A DNA stretch of 64,000 nt from Mucilaginibacter frigoritolerans (GTDB taxonomy: Bacteria; Bacteroidota; Bacteroidia; Sphingobacteriales; Sphingobacteriaceae). Shown here in pieces: positions 8,674-16,905 of the stretch; the first letter of the stretch is position 1; each line of letters opens with the position of its first letter. The notes under the pieces were generated by a model. It was not told the DNA's origin. It searched no databases and saw only the letters and a list, made by a program, of their open reading frames with translations. The translations under genes were made by a program, and so were the position numbers. The stretch is taken from contig NZ_VLLI01000007.1 of the NCBI RefSeq assembly GCF_007830615.1, forward strand, positions 62,001 through 126,000, written 5' to 3'.

Positions 8674-11106
8674 TTATTTTGTGAACCACCTCTTAATATT
8701 CCACCATTTTTTCTTTTCGGTATCTACATAGTATCCTGAACTTTCGTAACCAGTATAATCTGAATAGTAATAATATTTCGCTCCGTAACTATCCCCTGTA
8801 AATTTGGTAGTATAATATCTGGAATGTAAAAGATCCTGAGCAAATGCATTAAGCACTATCACCGTATTATCCAAATGGTATTCCTGGGCAATACGCTGAG
8901 GAACTGTAGCTGCATAAAATTTTGACTTTCCTGAACGTATTACAAAAAGATTAATATCACTAACCCTTATTAAGGGAATAGCATCTGATACAAGACCAAT
9001 AGGTGCTGTATCAACCATGATGATATCATACATCTGCTTAAGTTCACTGATCAATTTACCCATCCTGTCAGAATGCAAAAGCTCGGAAGGGTTTGGAGGA
9101 ACGGGGCCAGATATAATAAAATCCAGGTTTTTTTGAGATGAATGATTAATAATATCATTAACATCACATTGATTGGCCAGGTAATTACTTAATCCGATAT
9201 CATTAGGCACATGGAATGTTTTGTGCAATTTTGAACGACGTAAATCCGCAGCAATCAAAATTACCTTTTTATCAATAAGTGATAAAGTACTTGATAAATT
9301 TACGGCTACGAATGATTTCCCCTCACCGGCTACTTCTGAAGTTATACAGATTACTTTAACTTTTTTATCGGATGCAATGAAGCTTAAATTGGTACGTACC
9401 GAACGCACTGATTCGGCAAATATTGATTTGGGCTTACTAATAGCTAATATCTGAGTACTATATTCATCAATTTCTTCAGGAAACTTCCTGATAACTCCAA
9501 TAATTGGAATAGACGTTAAGCTTTCTATGGTTTCCTTATCATAAATAAAAGGATTTAAAACCCTGATTAAAATAATTGAGCCCAATCCTATTATTAAACC
9601 AAAAATTATTGCCGTACGATGTATGCCACTTACATCTGGCGATACGGGGTTAAAGTTAGGCTGTGCCACATCAATAATGGTAGCACCAGGCATAATACCG
9701 GCACTGCTTATTTGTGCATCAAGCTTCTTTTCCGAAAGAAAAGAGTAAACTTTATCATTAATCTCATAATCGCGCTTTAAACCCACCAAATCACGCTCTG
9801 CTGTTGGCAATAATAATATTTGCTGGTTTACAGGTGCAAGCTGATCATTCAAATACTTTATTTTGCCTTCAATTGATTTATTTGTAGAGTTAATACTATT
9901 TAGAGCATTGTTTTTTATCTGTAAAATTTGCTGGTTAATATCCAGTATCGGTTGTGAATTACTATTATAAGTTTTTAATAAGGAATTTTTTTCAGAAATT
10001 AAATTATTTAATGCCGTAATAGAGGTAGCCAATTCCTGGTCACTAAGTCCATTAAGGTTGAAATTTAAATTTAAATTATCTTTCCCTTTTATTATTTCCT
10101 GTTTTACCTCGTCAAGTGCAATTAATTCAATTTTTAATAATGATATCTGCGTACCCAGGTCTTTTTCTTTGCCGGTAGCCAACTCAGAAGCAGATGATAC
10201 ATCCAGTATTTTTTTATTCTGTTTATATTGAGTGATAGAATTTTCAGACCCTCTTACTTCCTTTGACAAAAAATCCAGCTGATTGTCAATAAACTGAATC
10301 ATTTGGGTAGCCGATTGCGTCCTTTGGTTACGATCATAATTTAAATACTCTTTCATTATAGCATTTAAAATATCAGCCGCAAACTGGGGGTTTAAATCTG
10401 TTTCCTGTAATGAAATGATATTTGAGTTTTTAGCAGCCTCATTGGTGTGGAAGCCTCCCCTAACACGCCAAATAAAATCTTCCGGAGCATTTAATTTAAA
10501 TAAAAAGGAAGATGTTTTTGGTAGCTCACCAGGATAACTGATACTGAATGATGTTGGCCCGATGGTAAACGGAACATTATAATGGCAAATTTGATTAATC
10601 GTTTTGCCTGCGCTCTTATAACTTATATCAAAGCTCTTATTATTAACCGGATTAAAGGTAACCAAATCACGAAAAAAGTTCAAACTATCAAACTTTACCA
10701 GCTCTACATTAATGGGCTTAGCCGGATATAATTCACTGGTACGGTTTAAAACACGGCCTACCACAAAAAAGCTAATACGGTAATCCAGTTGCTTTATGGC
10801 ACTTAGTAATAAAGGCGTACTTTGCAATACAATGGTTTCGCTTTGAATTTTTGAAGCAGAAGCCCTCTCAGTACTGGTAGTAATACCAACCAAATCTGGA
10901 ATCTCCGATTTCTTTTCTTCAAATTTCATTGTTGCCGATGTTGCATATACTTTAGGTGTATACCATAAATATAAATTCGACATAATCATACAAGCCAGCA
11001 ACGATCCGGCTATCCAATACCACCTGCTTAAAAGTATCTGGGCTATCTTAAAATAATCTATCTCCTGACTCGGCAGTTTATGCTTTATCTTCTCGGTTTC
11101 TTCCAT
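8674..11106 (-). CDS. Polysaccharide co-polymerase / tyrosine autokinase (Wzc-like)
   Basis: This 810-residue inner-membrane protein has a Wzz domain, two transmembrane segments (about residues 33-50 and near 505-525), and a long periplasmic coiled-coil region with repeated Q/N/S-rich helices between them. A cytoplasmic BY-kinase domain follows, with Walker A TSEVAGEGKSF (ending near 599), Walker A' VILIAADLRRSK and Walker B YDIIMVDTAP. The tail carries a tyrosine cluster (RYY, AKYYYYSDY, SSGYYVD; about 764-793) that is the usual autophosphorylation site. It works with the Wza-like lipoprotein encoded 4 bases upstream to span the envelope and control chain polymerisation or export. The kinase is fused to the Wzz part, as in Gram-negative Wzc. 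Pairing of a Wzc-type protein with an ABC exporter is noteworthy. Confidence 0.93.
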   Translation of the reverse strand: MEETEKIKHKLPSQEIDYFKIAQILLSRWYWIAGSLLACMIMSNLYLWYTPKVYATSATMKFEEKKSEIPDLVGITTSTERASASKIQSETIVLQSTPLLLSAIKQLDYRISFFVVGRVLNRTSELYPAKPINVELVKFDSLNFFRDLVTFNPVNNKSFDISYKSAGKTINQICHYNVPFTIGPTSFSISYPGELPKTSSFLFKLNAPEDFIWRVRGGFHTNEAAKNSNIISLQETDLNPQFAADILNAIMKEYLNYDRNQRTQSATQMIQFIDNQLDFLSKEVRGSENSITQYKQNKKILDVSSASELATGKEKDLGTQISLLKIELIALDEVKQEIIKGKDNLNLNFNLNGLSDQELATSITALNNLISEKNSLLKTYNSNSQPILDINQQILQIKNNALNSINSTNKSIEGKIKYLNDQLAPVNQQILLLPTAERDLVGLKRDYEINDKVYSFLSEKKLDAQISSAGIMPGATIIDVAQPNFNPVSPDVSGIHRTAIIFGLIIGLGSIILIRVLNPFIYDKETIESLTSIPIIGVIRKFPEEIDEYSTQILAISKPKSIFAESVRSVRTNLSFIASDKKVKVICITSEVAGEGKSFVAVNLSSTLSLIDKKVILIAADLRRSKLHKTFHVPNDIGLSNYLANQCDVNDIINHSSQKNLDFIISGPVPPNPSELLHSDRMGKLISELKQMYDIIMVDTAPIGLVSDAIPLIRVSDINLFVIRSGKSKFYAATVPQRIAQEYHLDNTVIVLNAFAQDLLHSRYYTTKFTGDSYGAKYYYYSDYTGYESSGYYVDTEKKKWWNIKRWFTK

Positions 11107-11110
11107 CTAC

Positions 11111-11890
11111 TTATTTGTGGATAAGCGTAAAAATTATTAGTGCTGTATTAAATAATAATAATGCGGGCTGAAAAATAACAGTAAAGCTTTGAAGATTATC
11201 GCTACGTGCTGCGCGCTTATTTTGAGCAATATAAATAATATCGCCGCTTTGCAATATAGTTTTAGGATCATTTATAGACCCAATATCAGCAAGGTCTACA
11301 TTTATTACCTTGGGACTTGCTTCCGTACCGCGAATAATTTTAACATTTTTTTCGTTAGCTCTATCAGTTAGTCCACCTGCCTGACCTATAACTTCAACCA
11401 AACTTGTGCGATCTTTCGTTAATACATAATTACCCTGGCCTCTTACTTCGCCCAATATAGTTACCTTAAGGTTAATAATCTTCAAATCAATTATCGGATC
11501 CTTAAGCAATACTTTGCGGTATTGATCTTCTATTAATTTCTGTGCTTCGGCCCGGGTAAGCCCTATAACTTTAATATGACCTATTACCGGCAAAGCCACA
11601 GTACTATCATCCTGCACTTGAAATTCCTGTCCCTGTGAAGCGTTATTTCCAGATGCATTTGCAGTAATTGGCGATTCATTTACAATATATTTAATATCCT
11701 GTAAATTCCTTATCTGTAAAATATCCTGTGATTTTATCTGGTAATCAACAGTCTTAACACTGGCTTTTTTGGACGTACTATCGGAAAGCGCTTTTTGTTG
11801 AAGGAAAAGGGTTTGATATTGTTTATCTGAACATGAGGTGCAAAATAAAAATATCGCAACAGTTAAATAAGTAAAATTTAAAACGCGCAT
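11111..11890 (-). CDS. Polysaccharide export outer-membrane lipoprotein (Wza/BexD-like)
   Basis: This 259-residue protein has a lipoprotein signal, MRVLNFTYLTVAIFLFCTSC, with the predicted lipidated Cys at residue 20. A poly_export domain follows (VDYQIKSQDILQIRNLQDIKY). SLBB-type repeats come next (TILGEVRGQGNYVLTKDRTSLVEVIGQAGG, then VKIIRGTEASPKVINVDLADI), and a C-terminal hydrophobic segment (TVIFQPALLLFNTALIIFTLI) matches the membrane-spanning helix of Wza. It forms the outer-membrane export pore. It is the first gene of the minus-strand polysaccharide operon and is followed by the Wzc-like gene after only 4 bases. Transcription probably starts from the -7 box at 11937-11944. The translocon therefore heads the operon, ahead of the biosynthesis genes. 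Confidence 0.92.
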   Translation of the reverse strand: MRVLNFTYLTVAIFLFCTSCSDKQYQTLFLQQKALSDSTSKKASVKTVDYQIKSQDILQIRNLQDIKYIVNESPITANASGNNASQGQEFQVQDDSTVALPVIGHIKVIGLTRAEAQKLIEDQYRKVLLKDPIIDLKIINLKVTILGEVRGQGNYVLTKDRTSLVEVIGQAGGLTDRANEKNVKIIRGTEASPKVINVDLADIGSINDPKTILQSGDIIYIAQNKRAARSDNLQSFTVIFQPALLLFNTALIIFTLIHK

Positions 11891-11933
11891 ACCTGCCTTG
11901 GTTCTTTTAAATGTCTAATTTATTAGGGAACTT

Positions 11934-11957
11934 TGCCAAATTTACATAATTTTGGCA
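11934..11957. promoter_or_regulatory. Palindromic divergent promoter of the polysaccharide locus
   Basis: The arms TGCCAAATTTA (11934-11944) and TAATTTTGGCA (11947-11957) form an imperfect palindrome around CA. The same bases supply a TAnnTTTG -7 box on each strand: TAATTTTG on plus (11947-11954), leading to the GTG at 11983, and TAAATTTG on minus (11944-11937), leading to the Wza-like gene at 11890. No well-spaced TTTG -33 element is clear on either side. The boxes are seen directly; divergent promoter activity is inference. Confidence 0.6.
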
Positions 11958-11982
11958 GTATAAACAGCGTATTTTTAGCTAA

Positions 11983-12729
11983 GTGCAGGATTTTAAAATT
12001 TCTTTAATTACCGTCTCTTTTAATGCCCAAAACTCCATTAGCCGTTGTATTGAATCCGTTATTGGGCAAACTTTTAAAAACTTCGAATATATTATTATTG
12101 ATGGTGCCTCTACCGACAATACCCTTGACATCATAAGGGCTTATACGGATAATATAGCTATTTTGGTTTCAGAACCCGATAAAGGGATTTACGATGCTAT
12201 TAATAAAGGGATCAGAATAGCTACCGGAGATATTATTGGGGTTTTGCACGCCGATGACTTTTTCGCCGACTCAAATGCTTTAGCATCCATTGCAGAAGCG
12301 TTTATACAAAACGACACTAAAGTAGTATATGCCGATCTAGACTATATAAGTCCGGAGGGTGAGATTATTCGTAAGTGGCGTTCGGGTAAATACAACACTG
12401 GTAAATTTAACTGGGGATGGATGCCTCCGCATCCAACTTTTTATTGTAACAGAAATTTATTTAATGAATATGGCTTTTACAGCCTTGAATACGGAACCGC
12501 TGCGGATTACGAACTAATGCTAAGATTTATACACCAGAACAAGATTAATCCCTTTCATTTAAAAAAGGTAATTGTTAAAATGAAAGTTGGTGGAGCAAGC
12601 AACAAAAATTTTACCAGCCGCGTAAAAGGATTGTTCTTTGACTTTAAGGCTATGCGCCGTAATGGTATTTTACTTCCAATACTAACAATAGTACTGAAAC
12701 CAACCCGTAAAATTATCCAATACTTTTAG
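11983..12729 (+). CDS. Glycosyltransferase family 2
   Basis: This 248-residue GT-A enzyme starts MQDFKISLITVSFNAQNSIS, followed by YIIIDGASTDNTLDIIRAY, SEPDKGIYDAINKGI and GVLHADDFFAD. The last holds the metal-binding DxD-like acid pair. These are the WcaA/family 2 motifs for inverting transfer from a nucleotide sugar. The start codon is GTG at 11983; no in-frame ATG precedes the conserved beta-strand, and a TAnnTTTG box lies 29 bases upstream. It is transcribed away from the main polysaccharide operon and towards the initiating transferase at 12849, so it probably acts early in glycan assembly. The sugar is unknown. There is no membrane segment beyond a weak C-terminal hydrophobic patch. Confidence 0.88.
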   Translation: MQDFKISLITVSFNAQNSISRCIESVIGQTFKNFEYIIIDGASTDNTLDIIRAYTDNIAILVSEPDKGIYDAINKGIRIATGDIIGVLHADDFFADSNALASIAEAFIQNDTKVVYADLDYISPEGEIIRKWRSGKYNTGKFNWGWMPPHPTFYCNRNLFNEYGFYSLEYGTAADYELMLRFIHQNKINPFHLKKVIVKMKVGGASNKNFTSRVKGLFFDFKAMRRNGILLPILTIVLKPTRKIIQYF

Positions 12730-12848
12730 CCTGCGTTTAAGATTTGTTGATATGTTAATAATAAACGCCCCGAAAAACCAACGATTGTAGGTTAATTTCG
12801 GCGATTTAATAATACTAAATAGTTAAATTTACTTTTAAAACTATTAAA

Positions 12849-13955
12849 ATGATGGATTTTTTACATAGTTATACGGTTTTTTATTACATCTTTATCGTAA
12901 TATTTTCCGTTGTCATTACCTCATTTGCCATTCCATCAATTTTACATGTAGCCCGTTTCAGGCACCTTTATGATGATCTTGGACACTTCAGAAAATCGCA
13001 CGATCATGGTATCCCACGTCTGGGCGGAGTAGCCATTTTTGTAAGCTTTACCATCACGTCGCTCTTATTTTGCATGACAGATCAGTCATTACCCATAAAT
13101 TACTTGCTTACTGCTTGTATTATACTGTTTGCAATGGGTTTAAAAGATGATCTTTCTGGTGTAAATTCAAATACCAAATTTTTAATTCAGTTTATAGTTT
13201 GTGCCATATTAGTTGTATTAGGGAACATACGCCTTGAAAGCATGTATGGTGTTTTTGGTATTTATGAACTTCCTTATTTACTTAGCGTCAGCGTATCTAT
13301 ATTATTAATACTGCTGTTAATTAATGCCTTTAATTTAATTGACGGCATTGACGGTTTAGCTGCTTTAACAGGCATAGTTGCCAACAGCACATTTGCTGCA
13401 TTGTTTATATACCTCCATCAATATGAGCTGGCAGCCGTTTCATTAGCTATGGTGGGTGCTATTTTAGGCTTCCTTAGATTCAATATCACGCCTGCAAAAA
13501 TTTTTATGGGCGATACTGGTTCATTGCTAATCGGACTCATATCAGCGGTAATGGCACTCAAATTTATGGCATTAAGCAAAGGAGTAGATGGCACATCAAC
13601 TGTTGATATTTTTGCAGTACCTGCATTAACTTTCGCAATATTAATAGGCCCTGTGTTTGATACCATAAGAGTATTTGTGATCAGAATAGCGAGTGGTGTA
13701 TCACCATTTACAGCGGATCGCAATCATATTCATCACCGCATGTTAAAGCTTGGTTTTAATCATTTACAAACCACCTGCATTTTAATTAGCATCAATATTG
13801 CATCAATTGTAATGGTTTTACTTTTTAAAAGTTATGGAAACACCGTGCTTATTGTGCTAATACTTGCTGTTTCGTTGGTGTTTAACTGGATGATCACTTT
13901 TTTCCTTCGTTCAAAAGAACGTTCAAGTCTTGCTCTACGTAATTTATTTGTATAA
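12849..13955 (+). CDS. Undecaprenyl-phosphate sugar-1-phosphate transferase (WecA/TagO/MraY family)
   Basis: This 368-residue polytopic membrane protein has about ten hydrophobic segments. It carries all the family's catalytic landmarks: MGLKDDLSG (the DDxxD-type magnesium site), NAFNLIDGIDGLA, FMGDTGSLLIG, and HIHHRMLKLGF near residue 295. The last is the substrate-selecting loop of the WecA/TagO branch and argues against MraY. The reaction moves a HexNAc-1-phosphate from its UDP sugar to undecaprenyl phosphate and so starts a lipid-linked glycan. It follows the family 2 glycosyltransferase gene by 119 bases and probably initiates the polysaccharide exported by the divergent operon. The donor sugar cannot be settled from sequence. 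Confidence 0.92.
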   Translation: MMDFLHSYTVFYYIFIVIFSVVITSFAIPSILHVARFRHLYDDLGHFRKSHDHGIPRLGGVAIFVSFTITSLLFCMTDQSLPINYLLTACIILFAMGLKDDLSGVNSNTKFLIQFIVCAILVVLGNIRLESMYGVFGIYELPYLLSVSVSILLILLLINAFNLIDGIDGLAALTGIVANSTFAALFIYLHQYELAAVSLAMVGAILGFLRFNITPAKIFMGDTGSLLIGLISAVMALKFMALSKGVDGTSTVDIFAVPALTFAILIGPVFDTIRVFVIRIASGVSPFTADRNHIHHRMLKLGFNHLQTTCILISINIASIVMVLLFKSYGNTVLIVLILAVSLVFNWMITFFLRSKERSSLALRNLFV

Positions 13956-14047
13956 ACACATTTATTTCTGCTAAATTCAGCTACATCAGCTACAGGTAAT
14001 TTTTGAGTGTTAGCTTCCTGTATAATTTCACTGCTGCTTTATTTTAG

Positions 14048-14055
14048 TAATTTTG
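14048..14055 (+). promoter_or_regulatory. -7 box of gapA
   Basis: TAATTTTG fits the Bacteroidota TAnnTTTG -7 consensus and ends 19 bases before the gapA ATG, giving a leader of roughly 13 bases. A -33 TTTG at good spacing is not obvious. Confidence 0.5.
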
Positions 14056-14074
14056 CACCTCATATTTTATTGAG

Positions 14075-15073
14075 ATGAGGATTGCTGTAAACGGATTTGG
14101 CCGCATAGGCCGTATATTTTTAAGAAATATTTTAGAAAGGCCGGGAGTTACGGTAGTTGCCATTAATGATCTTACCGATACTGAAACACTTGCCCATTTA
14201 TTTAAATACGATTCTGTTCACCGTGGTTTTAAGGGAGAAGTAAGTTTTGATAGTGAGCATCTCATCATCAACAAAAAAACCATAAAAGTACTGGCCGAGC
14301 CCAACCCCGTAAACCTGCCGTGGAAAGAGTTGGATATCGATTTGGTAATAGAATCGACAGGAAAATTCACTTCAAAACAGAGTGCGTCCCTTCATCTGGA
14401 AGCAGGGGCCAAACAGGTAATTATATCGGCGCCCGGCACTGACAAAAATATACCTACTGTTGTTTTGGGTGTAAATGATGGCTTGGTTGACCTTCGGTCA
14501 CCTATATTATCAAACGCCTCCTGCACTACTAATAACGTGGCAGCAATGGTAAAAATACTGGATGATAATTGGGGAATTATTGATGGTTATATCACCACCG
14601 TACACTCCATGACCGGCGACCAGAACCTGCATGATGCTCCTCATAAAGATTTACGTCGTGCCCGTGCAGCATCGGCATCTATCATCCCAACAACAACCGG
14701 GGCAGCTAAAGCTATAACTGCTATTTTCCCTCATTTGGAAGGCAGGTTAGGCGGTGCTGGCATCCGCGTACCTGTTTTAAATGGCTCGTTAACCGATTTT
14801 ACCTGCAGCCTTAAAAAACAACCAAGCGTTGCCGCTATTAACCAGGCATTTAAAAACGCAGCTGATGGGCCAATGAAAAACGTATTAGAATACACCGAAG
14901 ATCCTATTGTTTCAACCGATATTCTGGACAACCCTCACAGCTGTATTTTTGATGCAAAGCTTACCTCTATTGTTGGCGGCCTGGTGAAGGTAGTGGGATG
15001 GTATGATAATGAGATGGGCTACTCCAGCCGTTTAGCCGATTTGGTTGTAAAAATAAGTGCGTTACCCAATTAA
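14075..15073 (+). CDS. gapA: Glyceraldehyde-3-phosphate dehydrogenase
   Basis: This 332-residue enzyme is of standard length. It starts with the NAD-binding MRIAVNGFGRIGRIFLRN and has the active-site SNASCTTNN with nucleophile Cys150. The catalytic-base segment is TTVHSMTGDQN and the C-terminal signature is VGWYDNEMGYSSR. It oxidises glyceraldehyde 3-phosphate to 1,3-bisphosphoglycerate with NAD and phosphate in the cytoplasm. The next glycolytic enzyme, Pgk, is encoded two genes downstream on the same strand, so both steps are encoded together. The Asp at position 32 (INDLTD) is consistent with NAD preference. A short leader and a TAnnTTTG box lie directly upstream. Confidence 0.97.
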   Translation: MRIAVNGFGRIGRIFLRNILERPGVTVVAINDLTDTETLAHLFKYDSVHRGFKGEVSFDSEHLIINKKTIKVLAEPNPVNLPWKELDIDLVIESTGKFTSKQSASLHLEAGAKQVIISAPGTDKNIPTVVLGVNDGLVDLRSPILSNASCTTNNVAAMVKILDDNWGIIDGYITTVHSMTGDQNLHDAPHKDLRRARAASASIIPTTTGAAKAITAIFPHLEGRLGGAGIRVPVLNGSLTDFTCSLKKQPSVAAINQAFKNAADGPMKNVLEYTEDPIVSTDILDNPHSCIFDAKLTSIVGGLVKVVGWYDNEMGYSSRLADLVVKISALPN

Positions 15074-15096
15074 TATTTCCCCCTTAATTTAAATAG

Positions 15097-15531
15097 ATGA
15101 TCAAATTTATTACCGGTGATGATGTGCTGCCCATTCGCAATGAGGTTTTACGCGAAGGCCGGTTAACTTTAGATGAGTGCAGGTTTCCATCAGATACTGT
15201 AGCAGGTATTTTTCATTTAGGCTATTATGTAAATGATAAGTTGGCTTGTGTAGCATCATTCCATCCGCAAAGCTATGACGAGTTTACGGGTACAGGTTAC
15301 CAATTACGCGGTATGGCTACCGTTGAAGCGCATCGCGGCCAGGGATTGGGTAACCAGCTGCTTAATTTTGCTATTGTTTACCTGCGTGGGCAAAAAGCGA
15401 ATTATATGTGGTGCAATGCCCGGAAAAAAGCTATTCCGTTCTATTTCAATGTGGGTTTTGAAATTGTTTCGCCGGAGTTTGAAGTACCTGGAATTGGACC
15501 GCACCATGCTATGTATGTTAAGATTCAGTGA
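15097..15531 (+). CDS. GNAT family N-acetyltransferase
   Basis: This 144-residue protein has the GNAT acetyl-CoA fold: a mid-protein strand LRGMATVEAHRGQGLGNQLLNFAI containing the R/Q-x-x-G-x-G/A pyrophosphate loop (RGQGLG), then ANYMWCNARKKAIPFYFNVGF, typical of motif B. It transfers acetyl from acetyl-CoA to an amine; the substrate is not evident. It sits 23 bases after gapA and before pgk, so it may be co-transcribed with glycolytic genes. Nothing in the protein ties it to glycolysis, and it could acetylate either a protein or a small molecule. Confidence 0.85.
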   Translation: MIKFITGDDVLPIRNEVLREGRLTLDECRFPSDTVAGIFHLGYYVNDKLACVASFHPQSYDEFTGTGYQLRGMATVEAHRGQGLGNQLLNFAIVYLRGQKANYMWCNARKKAIPFYFNVGFEIVSPEFEVPGIGPHHAMYVKIQ

Positions 15532-15626
15532 TTTTTTTATTACTTACAACACCTTTTTAACTTAAATATTCAGAATTTAGAATTATTTGCTCAATTTGCC
15601 GGTTCAAAAATTGCTTGTCAATCATT

Positions 15627-16817
15627 ATGAAAACAATAGATCAAATTAGTTTTGCCGGCAAAAAGGCACTTATCCGTGTTGACTTTAATGTTCCGTTGGA
15701 TAAAGATTATAATATCACTGATGATAACCGCATGACGGCTGCCCTGCCAACTATCAATAAAATATTAAAAGATGGCGGTGCAGTGATCCTGATGTCGCAC
15801 CTTGGCAGACCAAAAGATGGCCCGACTGAAAAATATTCATTAAAACATTTAGTACCCCATCTGGCTGATTTACTGGGTCAGCAAGTTGAATTTGCCGATG
15901 ATTGTATTGGCGCTGAGGCTGTTGAAAAAGCTAAAGCTTTAGGAAAAGGCGAGGTGTTGTTATTAGAGAACCTTCGCTTTTATAAAGAAGAGGAAAAAGG
16001 TGATAAAGACTTTGCTGAAAAGCTTTCAAAACTTGGCGATATTTATGTAAACGATGCTTTTGGTACAGCACACCGTGCACATGCTTCAACCGCGGTTATT
16101 GCGCAATTTTTCCCTGGTGCCAAATATTTTGGTTACCTGATGGCTGCTGAGCTTAATAATGCCGAAAAGGTATTGAACGGTGCTGTAAAACCATTTACCG
16201 CTATTATGGGCGGAGCAAAAGTATCAGACAAAATTGAACTAATTGAACGCCTGTTGGATAAAGTTGACAGTTTGATTATTGGTGGTGGTATGGCTTATAC
16301 CTTTGCTAAGGCACAGGGTGGTAACATCGGAAAATCATTGGTTGAAGAAGATAAATTAGAATTGGCTTTAACGCTGATAGAAAAAGCAAAATCAAAAGGT
16401 GTTAACCTGGTATTACCAACTGACTCTGTTATTGCTGATAATTTCTCTAACGATGCAAATACAGACATCGCTCCAAATAACAATATTAAAGATGGCTGGA
16501 TGGGTTTAGATATCGGTCCTGATTCAATAGTTGAATTTAAAAAAGTAGTAGAAGGTTCAAAAACCATTTTATGGAACGGCCCTATGGGTGTTTTTGAAAT
16601 GGAGAAATTTGAAGCCGGAACCAAAGCTATTGCCGAATCGGTAGTAAAAGCAACTGAAAATGGCGCTTTCTCGCTGATAGGTGGTGGCGACTCAGCCGCA
16701 GCAGTAGCCAAGTTTAATTTTACAGAAGATGTTAGCTATGTATCAACCGGTGGCGGTGCTTTATTGGAATACATGGAAGGTAAAGAACTACCTGGCGTAA
16801 AAGCTATAAACGAATAA
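15627..16817 (+). CDS. pgk: Phosphoglycerate kinase
   Basis: This 396-residue enzyme matches the family from [25 protein letters not shown], with substrate-binding arginines in VDFNVP, HLGRPK and LENLRFY. The hinge is near [14 protein letters not shown], and the ATP-binding C-domain has GGAKVSDKI and [15 protein letters not shown]. An in-frame TTG 12 bases upstream is possible, but the ATG at 15627 matches the family N-terminus. It makes ATP from 1,3-bisphosphoglycerate and acts directly after GapA, encoded just upstream. A strong intrinsic terminator follows 22 bases after the stop codon. Confidence 0.97.
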   Translation: MKTIDQISFAGKKALIRVDFNVPLDKDYNITDDNRMTAALPTINKILKDGGAVILMSHLGRPKDGPTEKYSLKHLVPHLADLLGQQVEFADDCIGAEAVEKAKALGKGEVLLLENLRFYKEEEKGDKDFAEKLSKLGDIYVNDAFGTAHRAHASTAVIAQFFPGAKYFGYLMAAELNNAEKVLNGAVKPFTAIMGGAKVSDKIELIERLLDKVDSLIIGGGMAYTFAKAQGGNIGKSLVEEDKLELALTLIEKAKSKGVNLVLPTDSVIADNFSNDANTDIAPNNNIKDGWMGLDIGPDSIVEFKKVVEGSKTILWNGPMGVFEMEKFEAGTKAIAESVVKATENGAFSLIGGGDSAAAVAKFNFTEDVSYVSTGGGALLEYMEGKELPGVKAINE

Positions 16818-16838
16818 GTTTTAAGTAACATTTTTGTT

Positions 16839-16867
16839 AAAGACCCCGTTTTGCCGGGGTCTTTTTT
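16839..16867 (+). terminator. Intrinsic terminator after pgk
   Basis: AAAGACCCCG pairs with CGGGGTCTTT around a six-base loop and is followed by a run of T (stem bases 16839-16848 and 16855-16864). The flanking A and T runs would also let it work on the minus strand. Confidence 0.9.
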
Positions 16868-16905
16868 GTTTTATACTTAGTTTCAGAAAATTATTAATTT
16901 TATAA

